From positions 33,938,501-34,002,500 of the forward strand of contig CM027377.1 of assembly GCA_015680905.1 (NCBI GenBank): a DNA stretch of 64,000 bases. The letters run 5' to 3'. Positions within the stretch are counted from its first letter, which is position 1, and each line of letters opens with the position of its first letter. Shown one piece after another: positions 22,213 to 32,064 of this stretch. Origin of the DNA: Coptis chinensis. Its lineage: Eukaryota; Streptophyta; Magnoliopsida; Ranunculales; Ranunculaceae. The notes under the pieces were generated by a model. That model searched no databases. It was not told the origin of the DNA and worked only from the letters and a program-made list of their open reading frames with translations. Made by a program: the position numbers and the translations under genes.

Positions 22213-22388
22213 CTCTGTCTGGAATTCCTTTTCTCCTTGCCTAGAGTCTGTAGCAAGGACTTTTACTGCAACAGTCTCTCCGGTTGACATTTGAGCTCTG
22301 TAAACAGGACCAAATGCTCCTTGCCCAATCACCATTGTGAAATTATGAGTTGCTTTCTGCAATTCTCTGTGCAAGCACCGCATGAAGC
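22213..22388 (-). pseudogene. receptor-like kinase N-lobe exon (CRLK-type)
   Basis: Minus-strand exon reads LQKATHNFTMVIGQGAFGPV, YRAQMSTGETVAVKVLATDS then RQGEKEFQTE, followed by a GTACTT donor and preceded by ACTAG. It contains the glycine loop (GQGAFG), the VAIK-type lysine (VAVK) and the C-helix start. It is very like the calcium/calmodulin-regulated receptor-like kinases CRLK1/2. No other CRLK exon follows. The next coding piece downstream is OEP16, so this is a mosaic, not a kinase gene. Confidence 0.8.
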
Positions 22389-23127
22389 CTAGTTAAATAA
22401 AGAAACGGTGAGGAAACTTACAACTTCACTGAGGAATGAGAGTTACAAACAAAAGTTGAAATTCATTGGAACAACTGTGCTTCAAATTTCATTCATGCAA
22501 CCAAAATCAGCTACCACTTCTTTCACACATATGGTCATTGCCATGAATCATGACATACTCATAAGTCATAATGATAGGTTATATAAGAATTCTCATTCAC
22601 AGTCCATTCAGTTATATAAATAAGTATTTATTAATTTATCCCATAGAGTTTTGTGCAAACAACTAAAACTGAATGACTAAGAACTAATTACACAGACATC
22701 AACAAGCCATTTCATAAGGCCTAGAAGTTACTATAGCTCAATCTATTCCCTATTCGTTTTTCTGGTCTGCAAAGGGCTTAAATGAGTTATGCACCAGAAG
22801 TTGTATTTGTTACAACGACAGCTTTACCCATTTTTCATTTTTATTCACACCCAGTCTTGATTAAAAAAAAACATGAACTAAGAGGACGAAGAGATGCAGG
22901 TTTAAATCAATATCGAAATCAAGTAATCAAATAGAGGAGAAATATATTACCTTTTGAAACCGATATATTTTTTTTTCGCTTTACTTATAATAATTATTGG
23001 CATTAGAGAGAGACAATCGGTTTGTTTTTTTTTTGGTTTTCAATTTAAGTTTTGATAAGGGAGAGCAAATTAGAGGAGATTTGGGAGAGAGAAGAAGAAG
23101 AGAAGAAGAAAAGAGACGACTGGTTTC
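22389..23127. other. non-coding stretch
   Basis: AT-rich, with an AGAAGAAG-rich purine run at 23,085-23,115 (CT-rich on the minus strand, leader-like). No gene recognised. Confidence 0.35.
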
Positions 23128-23810
23128 TTGCATTTAATTTCGGTATAAAAGGTAATAATTTGGCAATTAATGTGAAGGGGAAGTCGCGAACAATTGAATA
23201 GTGGCGAATAGTGGCATGTAGTTGATTTTCCATATGAATTTACACATATGTCCTTAAGGTACTATGTAATCTTAAGGGTATAAATAGTAGTAAAATTTGA
23301 AATTACAAAGTAGCCCTTCTTAAAAGCATTGAATAATTTTTTTGAATATTTTATCAAAGGTATTTCATGGTAGAAAAAAGGCTGGTCCAATTTAAATGTC
23401 CATGTTAATTATGGTGTACTCTACTAAATGAGATATGGGTTAAGTATTGTTACCAACAGGCCCCCCCCCCTCGCCCTTAAGATTGCATTTAATTTCGGTA
23501 TAAAAGGTAATAATTTGGCAATTAATGTGAAGGGGAAGTCGCGAACAATTGAATAGTGGCGAATAGTGGCATGTAGTTGATTTTCCATCTAAATTTACAC
23601 ATATGTCCTTAAGGTACTATGTAATCTTAAGGGTATAAATAGTAGTAAAATTTGAAATTACAAAGTAGCCCTTCTTAAAAGCATTGAATAATTTTTTTGA
23701 ATATTTTATCAAAAGTATTTTATGGTAGAAAAAAAGCTGGTCCAATTTAAATGTCCATGTTAATTATGGTGTACTCTACTAAATGAGATATGGGTTAAGT
23801 ATTATTACCA
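23128..23810. repeat. 355-bp direct duplication
   Basis: 23,128-23,455 and 23,483-23,810 are nearly identical, both starting TTGCATTTAATTTCGG and ending GGGTTAAGTATT(G/A)TTACCA. A C-run and 25 bp of odd sequence lie between. The end of each copy equals the first ~20 bp of the fold-back MITE that follows copy 2. Confidence 0.9.
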
Positions 23811-24125
23811 CCCCCTAGATGAGCCAATTAGGATTTTCCCCCCACTAGATGGGAAATTAGGGTCTCCCAAACACACGGTCAATTTGGTTTGACTGTTAAC
23901 TTTTAAGTCAATTGGCTGAAAATGACACAATTGCCCCCACCTAATTAAAATTGAACATTTGTTTTTTGAAAATAATGAGGGCATTTGTGTAATTTTCAGT
24001 TGCTTGACTTGAAATTTAACGGTCAATCCAAGTTGACCCGTGTGTTAGGGGAGACCCTAATTGGCCATCTAGTGGGGGGAAATCCTAATTGGCTCATCTA
24101 GTAGGGGGCTAATACTAGTTAACCC
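23792..24125. mobile_element. fold-back MITE with ~140-bp arms
   Basis: Left arm from GGGTTAAGTATTATTACC through CTAGATGAGCCAATTAGGA. The right end gives the inverse, GGGTTAACTAGTATTAGCC and CTAGATGAGCCAATTAGGA. The arms continue to pair through ACACACGGTCAA and GTTTGACTGTTAA. The whole 334 bp can fold into one hairpin. No clear target duplication. No coding sequence. Confidence 0.8.
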
Positions 24126-25338
24126 TTCTAATATTTCTTCACCTTGTAAAAGCAATCAATAGATATGGCTGAAGTACAGTTCTAAGTTCTGACATGAGAC
24201 AGATTCAATGTCTCTTCTTTGCACTAATGAAGCTTTCCTAAGATGATTATCATATAAACAACACTCAATTTGCAGGTCAGTGTTCCAGAAAGCCAAATGT
24301 AATGAACCGAAAATAGGCCAAGTTAGCTGCTACTTACAAGTTACAACTTATATCCAAATACTCGCCAGAGCAAGTTTTCCTTATCCAGCCATGCTAGCAA
24401 TATTCTAAATGTACCGCAATATCCTTAGACTTCAGGCTCCCGATGCTGTCTTGCTTATTATAAGATGCATTCACATTGTAAAGCATCTAGGCCACAGAAA
24501 ACAAAATGTAAGAACACCTTTTAAGTTTGTGCAATGCTTGGGGGGCGAAGTATAGCATAAAGTTTATATAGACTATGTACTAGAAATCACTATTAGGATT
24601 CACCATAACCACAATGATATTACTACTGACAACATTGATAAAATGGTAACATGGGCTGCATCACAGGGCTACTCTGGTTATGGATACGGTTGTCCAGGAT
24701 TACCATTAGAAATAAAAACCGAGTTGCCTACATATGAGCTGATACATTTCTAGGTACAATTACTCCAGTACGTGAGATATAAAGATGAAGTTTTTTTCAG
24801 TTGACGAAAAAAACTGGAAAGTAATGGCAGATATAAAAGAAAAAACAGAGGAATGTTTCATTTCCCAATTCTGTAACGCTTGTGATACAATATGTAAAGA
24901 ATTGAAGGCAGTATACATTATAAGTTACCATCTCAAAAAAAAAAATTGATATGTTACACCAGTTGTCAAGCGAACTTACTCCTTTGTCAGAGCATAGGAT
25001 CACATCCCTCGTTGATAGAAGTAGTATGACTAGTTTGTGAGATGTTGGTGATTTCTCTCCATGGAGAAACATTTCTGCTCAATTCAATCATTAAGGATTA
25101 GTCGAGTCAGTAACCATAGTGCTGAACGACTCTTGAGCAGGAAAGCACTGTAAGCTTGCCAATCACCTCTGAACTGTGGCTTCTTCTCTTGAGACTACAA
25201 AACAACCTTCTTAAAGATCCCTGCTGTGTGGTTTACTCTAAAGTCAAGGACCAATTCATTGACATGGAAATCACATAATTACTTTATATTTTGCAAGAAC
25301 TTCGAACTAGAAATTACTAACCAGAACAGCTGCAGCAT
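24126..25338. other. 3' flank of the PPR gene
   Basis: No coding sequence recognised. Lies downstream of the minus-strand PPR gene and probably includes its 3'-UTR. Contains short A-runs. Confidence 0.35.
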
Positions 25339-27534
25339 TTAAACGATAACCATCTCAAACATCAGGATCTCTAAAATCCCATATATCTCAGCTGATCGCA
25401 AGTGGTTTCCATCCTCAGAATAGAAAGAATGCACTTGGTTTCTCACCTCGATCCAACTACATCCACCAATCTTCTTTAAATTTCTTCCCTTCATCAACTT
25501 CCTAACAGATGAAACATCTTTCCATCTCCCAGCAGAAGCATAAATATTGGATAACAATACGTAACCTGCTGAGTTTTCAGTTGACAATTCCCAAAGCTTC
25601 CAAGCAGTCCTTTCTGCCATCTCCTCATTGTTATAAGTACTACAAGCACTCAACAAAGATGCCCATGCATTAGTTTCTGGTTGGAATGGCATAGCTTTAA
25701 TAAGTTCTTCGGCCTCAGTAAGGCATCCAGATCGAGCCAGCAAATCAACCAGGCATGTGTAGTGTCTGCCCTTTGGCTTTATACCATAAACCCTTTCCAT
25801 TGATTCAAAGTGCCTAAAAGCTTTATCAACAAACCCACAATGAGAACAAGCAAAAAGAACAGCTGAGAATGTGAGCTCAGTAGGAGCCACAGCTGATCTC
25901 CTCTCCATCTCTTCAAATAGATTAAGAGCTTCCTCTGCAAATCCATTTTCTGCAAGTGCTTGTATCATAGCAGTCCAAGAGACTTCATTCTTCTCCTGCA
26001 TTCTCTTAAAAACTTTTCTAGAGCTCTTAATGTCTCCAGATTTGGCATACATATCAGTCAGTGCGGTGCCGATGAAGACCCCATAGTGTATTCCAAGTTT
26101 GATGATCTTACCATGGATATCCTTGCCTTTCTCTAGGGAAGCCAAGCTTGCACAAGCACTTAGGACACTTGAGAAGGTGAAACCATTAGGATTTTCCCCC
26201 GATAAAAGCATCTGGCTAAATACTTCTAACACCTTCTCACAGTACTCGTTCTGTATATAACCCGAGATCATTGTGTTCCAAGAGACAATATTCCTCTTTG
26301 GTAACTGCTCAAACAACTCCTCAGCCTCTTCTAGTTGGCCATTTAGACTATATCCAGAGATCATCGAATTCCATGAAACCACATTTTTCTCTGAAATAAA
26401 GTCAAAAACACGCCGACCATCTTCGTCCTTCCCACATTTACTATACATGTCAATCAGAGGGCTCCCTATAAAAACCTCCCTCTCCATCCCACTTTTTATC
26501 ATATGCCCATGGATATTCATTCCAAGTTTCAAATCCACAAGACTAGCTGATGCACTAATAATGCTGGAAAAACACGAAAGGTTCGGTTTGAACCCTTCAA
26601 GAACCATCTGATTGTATAATTTCAATGCTTCTTCGGCATCATCATTCTGACTGTACCTTGCAATCATTGTACTCCAAGAAACTTCATTTTTCTCTGGCAT
26701 CGTTTCAAAGATCCGCCTCGCTTCTTTCAACTCGCCAATCTCAACATAAACATCTAGAATTGTGGTCCATGAAACAACATCTCTCACCTCCATCTCATCA
26801 AAAACCCTCCTAGCCACTTCAGTCTCCCCCATCCTAAGACTTAATGTTATTATAGAATTACAAACCGATACATTATGCTCAAAGCCATATCTAACTATCA
26901 AACCCAACAAACTCCTTCCACAATCAAAATCACTCAACCCTATACAAGCTTTAATAACACTAGTAAAAGTAACAGCATTTGGACTAATTCCACAATTTAA
27001 CATTTTCCTAAAAACCATCAAACCATCAAAATTCAAACCATTTTTAACAAAACCATTTATCATAGCAGTCCAAGAAACCACATCCCGAAACGGGTTTTTC
27101 TTAAAATACAAAACTGACTCTTCAACTTTCCCATATCTCATTAACCCAGAAACTAAAGTACTCCAAGATACCTCATTTCTTTCAGGCATTTCATCAAACA
27201 AACGACAACCTTCATATACATTACCATCCTGAAACTTAGCAGAAATCATACAGTTCCATGCAACAAGATTAAACCCACCAAATTCTTCAAATATTTTATC
27301 AACTTCAACTGGTTTTTTAAAACTTAAGTACATGTTTAAAAGCTTAACGGCTATATATTTATTTGATGAAATGCCCATTTTGATTAAATGACCATGTATG
27401 TTTCTTCCTTCTTGAATCCAACCTTGGGTTGAACATGTTTTTATAAGGGAGTTACACGTGTCAATATAAGCTTTGAATGATGTTTTTTTGGGGTTGTTAA
27501 GTTGAAATAATAGGCTTGTAACGGTTTTTTTCAT
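25339..27534 (-). CDS. PLS-class pentatricopeptide repeat protein with E domain
   Basis: 731 residues, one uninterrupted exon, as usual for plant PPR genes. Residues 1-30 (MKKTVTSLLFQLNNPKKTSF) are basic and hydroxylated, like an organelle presequence. About 15 P, L and S repeats run from about residue 60 to 600, shown by the recurring [NV]VSW[NST].M[IL][SA]..Y / A..[VL]F..M pattern (for example NVVSWNSMISGYSLNGQLEE). It ends with E1/E2-type motifs (PETNAWASLLSACSTYNNEE, then GYVLLSNIYASAGRWKDVSS, then GGCSWIEV) and about 25 more residues, with no DYW deaminase. Such proteins bind organellar RNA one base per repeat and recruit a DYW partner for C-to-U editing. The target is not predictable here. 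No neighbour is functionally linked. Confidence 0.93.
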   Translation of the reverse strand: MKKTVTSLLFQLNNPKKTSFKAYIDTCNSLIKTCSTQGWIQEGRNIHGHLIKMGISSNKYIAVKLLNMYLSFKKPVEVDKIFEEFGGFNLVAWNCMISAKFQDGNVYEGCRLFDEMPERNEVSWSTLVSGLMRYGKVEESVLYFKKNPFRDVVSWTAMINGFVKNGLNFDGLMVFRKMLNCGISPNAVTFTSVIKACIGLSDFDCGRSLLGLIVRYGFEHNVSVCNSIITLSLRMGETEVARRVFDEMEVRDVVSWTTILDVYVEIGELKEARRIFETMPEKNEVSWSTMIARYSQNDDAEEALKLYNQMVLEGFKPNLSCFSSIISASASLVDLKLGMNIHGHMIKSGMEREVFIGSPLIDMYSKCGKDEDGRRVFDFISEKNVVSWNSMISGYSLNGQLEEAEELFEQLPKRNIVSWNTMISGYIQNEYCEKVLEVFSQMLLSGENPNGFTFSSVLSACASLASLEKGKDIHGKIIKLGIHYGVFIGTALTDMYAKSGDIKSSRKVFKRMQEKNEVSWTAMIQALAENGFAEEALNLFEEMERRSAVAPTELTFSAVLFACSHCGFVDKAFRHFESMERVYGIKPKGRHYTCLVDLLARSGCLTEAEELIKAMPFQPETNAWASLLSACSTYNNEEMAERTAWKLWELSTENSAGYVLLSNIYASAGRWKDVSSVRKLMKGRNLKKIGGCSWIEVRNQVHSFYSEDGNHLRSAEIYGILEILMFEMVIV

Positions 27535-27874
27535 GTTAGTTTGTTTTTGCAGAGGTAGTTAAGTTAGTTGATGAAATAGTATTATTGGTGGGTTCCACCT
27601 TGCCACGACATTACTTACTGGGCCTGAAAGAACATTCCAAACAGTAATAGACGAAGCCCATAATCAGAGAAACATGGACGAAATCCAAATAGGCTTTCCA
27701 TGAAGACTGAAAACAATTGTAACACCTCCCCCAAACCTACAATCCTAAACACTTAATTGATGGGCCTCTCATTCCCACCAATTATATCCACCACTCTTTT
27801 ATTAGAGTTCGTTACATTATTAGAGTTCGGCCATAGGAACACATACATACGTCTATTAACTTCACTTTTGAAGC
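27535..27874. other. PPR promoter region and spacer
   Basis: Upstream of the minus-strand PPR start. No clear TATA box. The stretch separates the PPR start from the protease pseudogene end. Confidence 0.3.
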
Positions 27875-29220
27875 TTAGCACTTACCAACAGTGAACCCAA
27901 TTAAGGATCTACCAACATCAAAACTAACACGCATGCCTTGTTGCTGTGTGTTCCCAATAATCGAAGTTCGTTGAGATGTCGTCGCAAATGACAAACAGAA
28001 AACATTTTCGGCAACTTTAGTGAAGTAGTTATTATCCGGTAACTCCAACGTTTTTGTATCAAAAAGAAATGCAACACTTGGAATCCCAGGTGGTCTGGAC
28101 GTCAGTTCATAACAAGTATCATATAAAGAAAAGCCTCTAGGGGGTGGTAACCCCTGGATGCCTTTAATAAATTCATCGCAACACATTGTACACTTCGGGT
28201 CGAAACCGAGTCACTGTCGTCCCGGAATCAACAATAACTCCACCATCTCCACTCTGGTCTAATGCAAATGCTGAGGGAGAAATCGGTAGCATCTGTCCAC
28301 CGACACTTATTCCAGTTAAACCCAAATAATAAAAAGTGTCCATTTTACTATTACGAAGTAATGGAACCGTAATAGCATCGCTGGGTATAGCTAATGAGCC
28401 AAACTCAAGAGTTGAAGCTGAAGTAGCGTATCTATCAACCAAACAATAAGAAAATGAGGGGCTGTTTATTTGTGAAGGAAATGAGAGGGACTTCCCGCCT
28501 AGTCCTAGTAACCCAGCGGACCCCCTAAACAACCCCTGATTCTTGCGACCGCACCCAATAGCAATGTTTCTAGTGGTGGAGTCGCCAAATGTTACCGTTG
28601 TTACGGTTTCATTGCGAAGTCTCCCTCTGTGAGACTGTGAAGGAAATGTCTCCATAATCAACCCGGTAAGCACATGTACTAGTACTAGTGTAACAACCGG
28701 ATGGGTCAAGTTTACTACATTGTTGTGAGTCACACGCGAGTGTTTTATATGAACTTGACATGGATGGATCAAATAATGGATCAGTCTGCGGATAACACGT
28801 ATCACAGGGTGTGCATTGTATCCAAGTAATGTCGCTACCAGTATCAATTGAAGTATACAATTGTTTAGCTGGAGTACCATAGCCGAATCGAGCAAAGTAC
28901 TCACCACTTCCTTGACTCTTTCCTGAAGTAATTGGAATTTCTAGATCCATGGGCTTAAGATCCGAGGTACCATTTCCATGAATGGCTCGGTATATTTTCT
29001 TCTTAAGAAAATTAACACGAGCTACATCACGCTCAAGTCTGTCAAGAGAAATTTCTTTGAGACTTTTAAATTGAGACTTGTAGAGGGCATTTCGAGGCTA
29101 AAGCTTGAGACTGAATGATGAAATGTTACGTTATTGTAGGAGGGTTCGCGAAAGAACAGAAGAAGGCGACAGAAAAAGAAAGAACGTTGTGAATAGAGAT
29201 AGAAATTTTAGTTCCACCAT
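27875..29220 (-). pseudogene. A1-family aspartic protease pseudogene (ASPG1/CND41-like), nearly full length
   Basis: Minus strand, ATG at 29,220. Signal-peptide-like start MVELKFLSLFTTFFLFL, then a propeptide piece (LKEISLDRLERDVARVNFLK) and mature enzyme from GEYFARFGYGTPAKQLY. The first catalytic motif is DTGSDITWIQC (28,850 area) and the second is DSGTTVTRF (28,215 area). The C-terminus is SIIGNTQQQGMRVSFDV. Intronless, as in this plant subgroup. Frame changes near 29,130, 29,080, 28,640 and 28,185 break it, though both active-site Asp motifs survive. Family members are secreted or plastid proteases. Pieces of close relatives lie at 1-92, 30.7-31.7 kb, 35.3-35.9 kb and 36.6-36.7 kb. Confidence 0.9.
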
Positions 29221-29411
29221 GGTTTATGATTGGTAGTGAAGAATATTGCATATCACTATATACAATTTATAAGAAGATTATAAGAAAAACAGACAAAGTG
29301 TTAACATATTGACTTAACTAAAGACAATGAACAAGTGTGTTGCATGGAAACGTTCCTAAAGACGAGTGAATGAGATTGGAAAGAGATTGGAGGACGACTG
29401 ACTTCCTTTAC
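29221..29411. promoter_or_regulatory. likely former promoter of the protease pseudogene
   Basis: Directly upstream of the minus-strand start. An AT-rich stretch at 29,255-29,275 (TATATACAATTTATAAG) could have served as TATA region on the minus strand. Inference only. Confidence 0.25.
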
Positions 29412-29414
29412 TTA

Positions 29415-29876
29415 GAGCATTCCCAATCACAGTAAATGGAGCGAAATTGACAATTTTCACCGTTTTTTGGGAAAAAAATCCTTGCCGGTCATTTGTGACT
29501 AAGTGAAAACGAGAGTAGCAGTTGCTACCGAGAAAGTAGTTGAGTTGTGAATTTTGGACGGGATGTTTTATTCCGTCTCGTGTGTTTTATTTTAATTTTA
29601 TTTTATTTATTATTATTTTTTTTCCCCGGAAGGAATGCTTCATTGCGTCTCACGATTTTTTTCGGTTTTTTTTTTTAAAACTTTAGACATAATGTTTCAT
29701 TTCGTCCGGCACATTTTTTCGATTTTTACATTCAAACGGAATCAAACATTCCGTCCGAGATTCAAACTCACCTTTGTATTGGACAACCTCACCTTGCTTT
29801 TCACAAAAACGGTAGGAAACAAGGAAAATTGAGTTTACGTGGAGGTGAAAAACTCTCACTTGCATTTGGAATGCTC
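29415..29876. mobile_element. Tourist/Harbinger-type MITE
   Basis: Begins GAGCATTCC and ends GGAATGCTC, flanked on both sides by TTA (29,412-29,414 and 29,877-29,879), the classic PIF/Harbinger target duplication. 462 bp, non-coding. The interior has repeated TTTCGTCCG / AACATTCCGTCCG words in both orientations. The GAGCAT terminus is shared with the larger element at 44,516-47,554. Confidence 0.85.
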
Positions 29877-29879
29877 TTA

Positions 29880-30689
29880 ACATGACTTTAAAGTCAATTT
29901 GCGGTGTTTTTTGTGTACAATTATAGATACCAATCAACCAATGTGTGGTGTAGACCTAAAGAAGAAGATAGAGAGTACTAGGGAGTACGACTTTTTCGTT
30001 TTTGCTGGAAACCAAGTTTTATTTATTTATTTATAAATCTATATTTACAAACAAACACCTCTAGCATTATCGCAGTGATTTTTTGCTCCCAACGATATTT
30101 TCTTCAAGGGCTCCAAAGCCAATCAAAAAGCAACACATGTATATAATATTTTGAAACTACCAATAACTGCTCTTTTCTTAGACTTACCAATTTTCCCTTG
30201 TCAAAATTTAAAAAGAAAATCCTAAAATATTTGCAAAAAAAAACAGAAAATGATCTTTCAAATGTGTTCATCTTCTATGTTGACTCATGAATAGAGTGAT
30301 TCCCCATAAATCTCTTTTTTATTGGGGCTCAAATGATAATTATTGAATTTTTTTTATTAAATAAAATAACTAAAGAAAGAATTGTTGACCAATGGGTAAA
30401 ATCGGAAGTGCAAATCTAAAGAAATATGTTGCTAGCTGGATCTTTAATATAGTTGACATGTGTTGCTTCTTGATTGGGCTTGGAGCCCTTGGAGGAAATA
30501 TTGTTGGGAGCAAAAAGTACTCCATCATAACCTAACGTGCATGCCTTGTTGCTACACGGACCTACTATTGCGACTCACTATTTGGATAACGTTGGTTTGC
30601 ATTGCAATACACACAGACACGTATCTCTATGTAAATCAATGATTATGATTTTTGACACATCAGTAGGTCAAATAAGTGGGTCAGTCTAG
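29880..30689. other. non-coding spacer
   Basis: AT-rich, no gene recognised. A short plus frame at 30,460-30,642 has no family signature. Confidence 0.35.
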
Positions 30690-31690
30690 CATTACTGGTT
30701 GTGAATAATCGAAATTTGATCCAGATGTCGTCGCAAAGGAGTGAAAGGACAAACAGAAAACATTTTCACCAACTTTAGTAACTTTAGTGACGTGGTTATT
30801 ATTCGGTAACTCTGTTTTTGTATCAAAATGAAATCAATAATTCCAGGGAGACCGATTATAGAGACTGATTTCAGTGACCTGTTGACGTGTCCCTCCCTCT
30901 CACGTGGATAACAAAACAAGCAACCAAAAAAAAACACACACACACACACACACAAAACCCATCCATTTTCCTTCTTCGTCTCTCTCACCTAAAACCCTCA
31001 TGGCCTCCCTTTTAATTGAACATGTGTAACTTTCTTTTCCTTCTATCTCTTCCATAGTTCTTGTGTCTTTGTGAAGCCACCACACATTAGACCCTAAAAC
31101 TCCAAATTAGTATTATAGTAGATGAATATAACACTCAAAAATTAAAGCTTAAACCAATTAATCTATCACAGTCAAGATACTTAAACCAACTATTTGTCCG
31201 AGTGGTTTGTATTTTAGTGAGGCAAAATAGACAAGTCTTTTGATTATTAGAATAAATTAATCAATCAAGTGATTATTTGAATCTTAATTTTACTTTTCTA
31301 TTTAGTGATTTTTTTGGTTTCCCACATCTTTATTTCTCACTGACACTATTAGAACACAAAGATTTGAGAAGATTGTGGGTGGAGATAAGAGGTTCAAGCG
31401 GGATTACAGAAAAATTAATGTTTTGGACTTGTTAGACTTGAAGAGGAGGAAATAACAAATTAAGATAGATCTGCGGTTTTGTTACACACATGAGAGAGAT
31501 GGACACATCATCATGTCACTAGAAACGGGCTCCATTATGGGTCTCCCTAGAATTACTGAAATGAAATGCAACCCTTGGAACTTTGGAAGCCCAAGTGGTC
31601 TGGATGTTATCTCTACACTATATGATAGCTGGGTAATTAGGAACCCTCTCCACTGTCGAGTAGGCAATTTGTAATCTCCATAGTTGCTCA
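30690..31690 (-). pseudogene. aspartic protease 3'-part fragment, split by a MULE
   Basis: The minus strand at 31,690-31,568 encodes RGFLITQLSYSVEITSRPLG and VAFHF, matching ...RGFSLYDTCYELTSRPPG..VAFLF of the 28-kb copy. After the MULE insertion, 30,830-30,700 gives FDTKTELPNNNHVTKV then ENVFCLSFHSFATTSGS. Together they form the C-terminal lobe with no catalytic Asp. The piece is interrupted exactly at the MULE target site (AAATGAAAT). Confidence 0.75.
30835..31558. mobile_element. 724-bp Mutator-like element (MULE) with perfect 9-bp target duplication
   Basis: AAATGAAAT stands at 30,826-30,834 and 31,559-31,567. The ends CAATAATTCCAGGGAGACC and (inverted) CAGTAATTCTAGGGAGACC pair for about 55 bp with some changes. 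No transposase. The interior has a (CA)n run at 30,933-30,954, then a CT-rich leader-like stretch, an ATGGCCTCC start and a TCTTCCATAG acceptor-like site, which may be the captured 5' end of a host gene. Confidence 0.85.
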
Positions 31691-31691
31691 A

Positions 31692-32031
31692 TTTCGAAAC
31701 ACCTCTCTCACAAAAATTAGAACAAACCCCCTATTTATTAATAATTTAGAAAAATCTCTCTAATATCACTTAAATTATATAATTATCCCCAATTTCCCTG
31801 GCTAATATTAGAAAAAAATCTCTTTTATTAATAATTTTAAAAAACCTTTCTAATATCACTTAAATAACATAATTATTCTCTATTAAAAAAATTAAATAAC
31901 ATAATTATTCCCTATTAAAAAAAAAAAAATAGACGAGCCTTTTCCTAGATAATTATAATTACCAATTACAATTAGAATCCAAAAATCATGTTAACTATTG
32001 AAATTGAGGGACGGGTTTCAAGATTTTAAGA

Positions 32032-32064
<33 letters not shown>

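Noticed and set aside
20755-22388. One complete receptor-like or CDK kinase gene
   Set aside because: The N-lobe is CRLK-type, the C-lobe pieces are CDK-type, and OEP16 exons lie between them; no single kinase fits.
23458-23475. C-run as a functional element
   Set aside because: Homopolymer at the junction of a duplication; best explained by repair or assembly.
25871-27232. Plus-strand ORFs of 60-156 codons
   Set aside because: Antisense to the intact PPR gene; composition follows from the PPR codons.
29635-29937. ORFs on both strands at 29.6-29.9 kb
   Set aside because: They lie inside the Tourist MITE and come from its repeated T-rich words.
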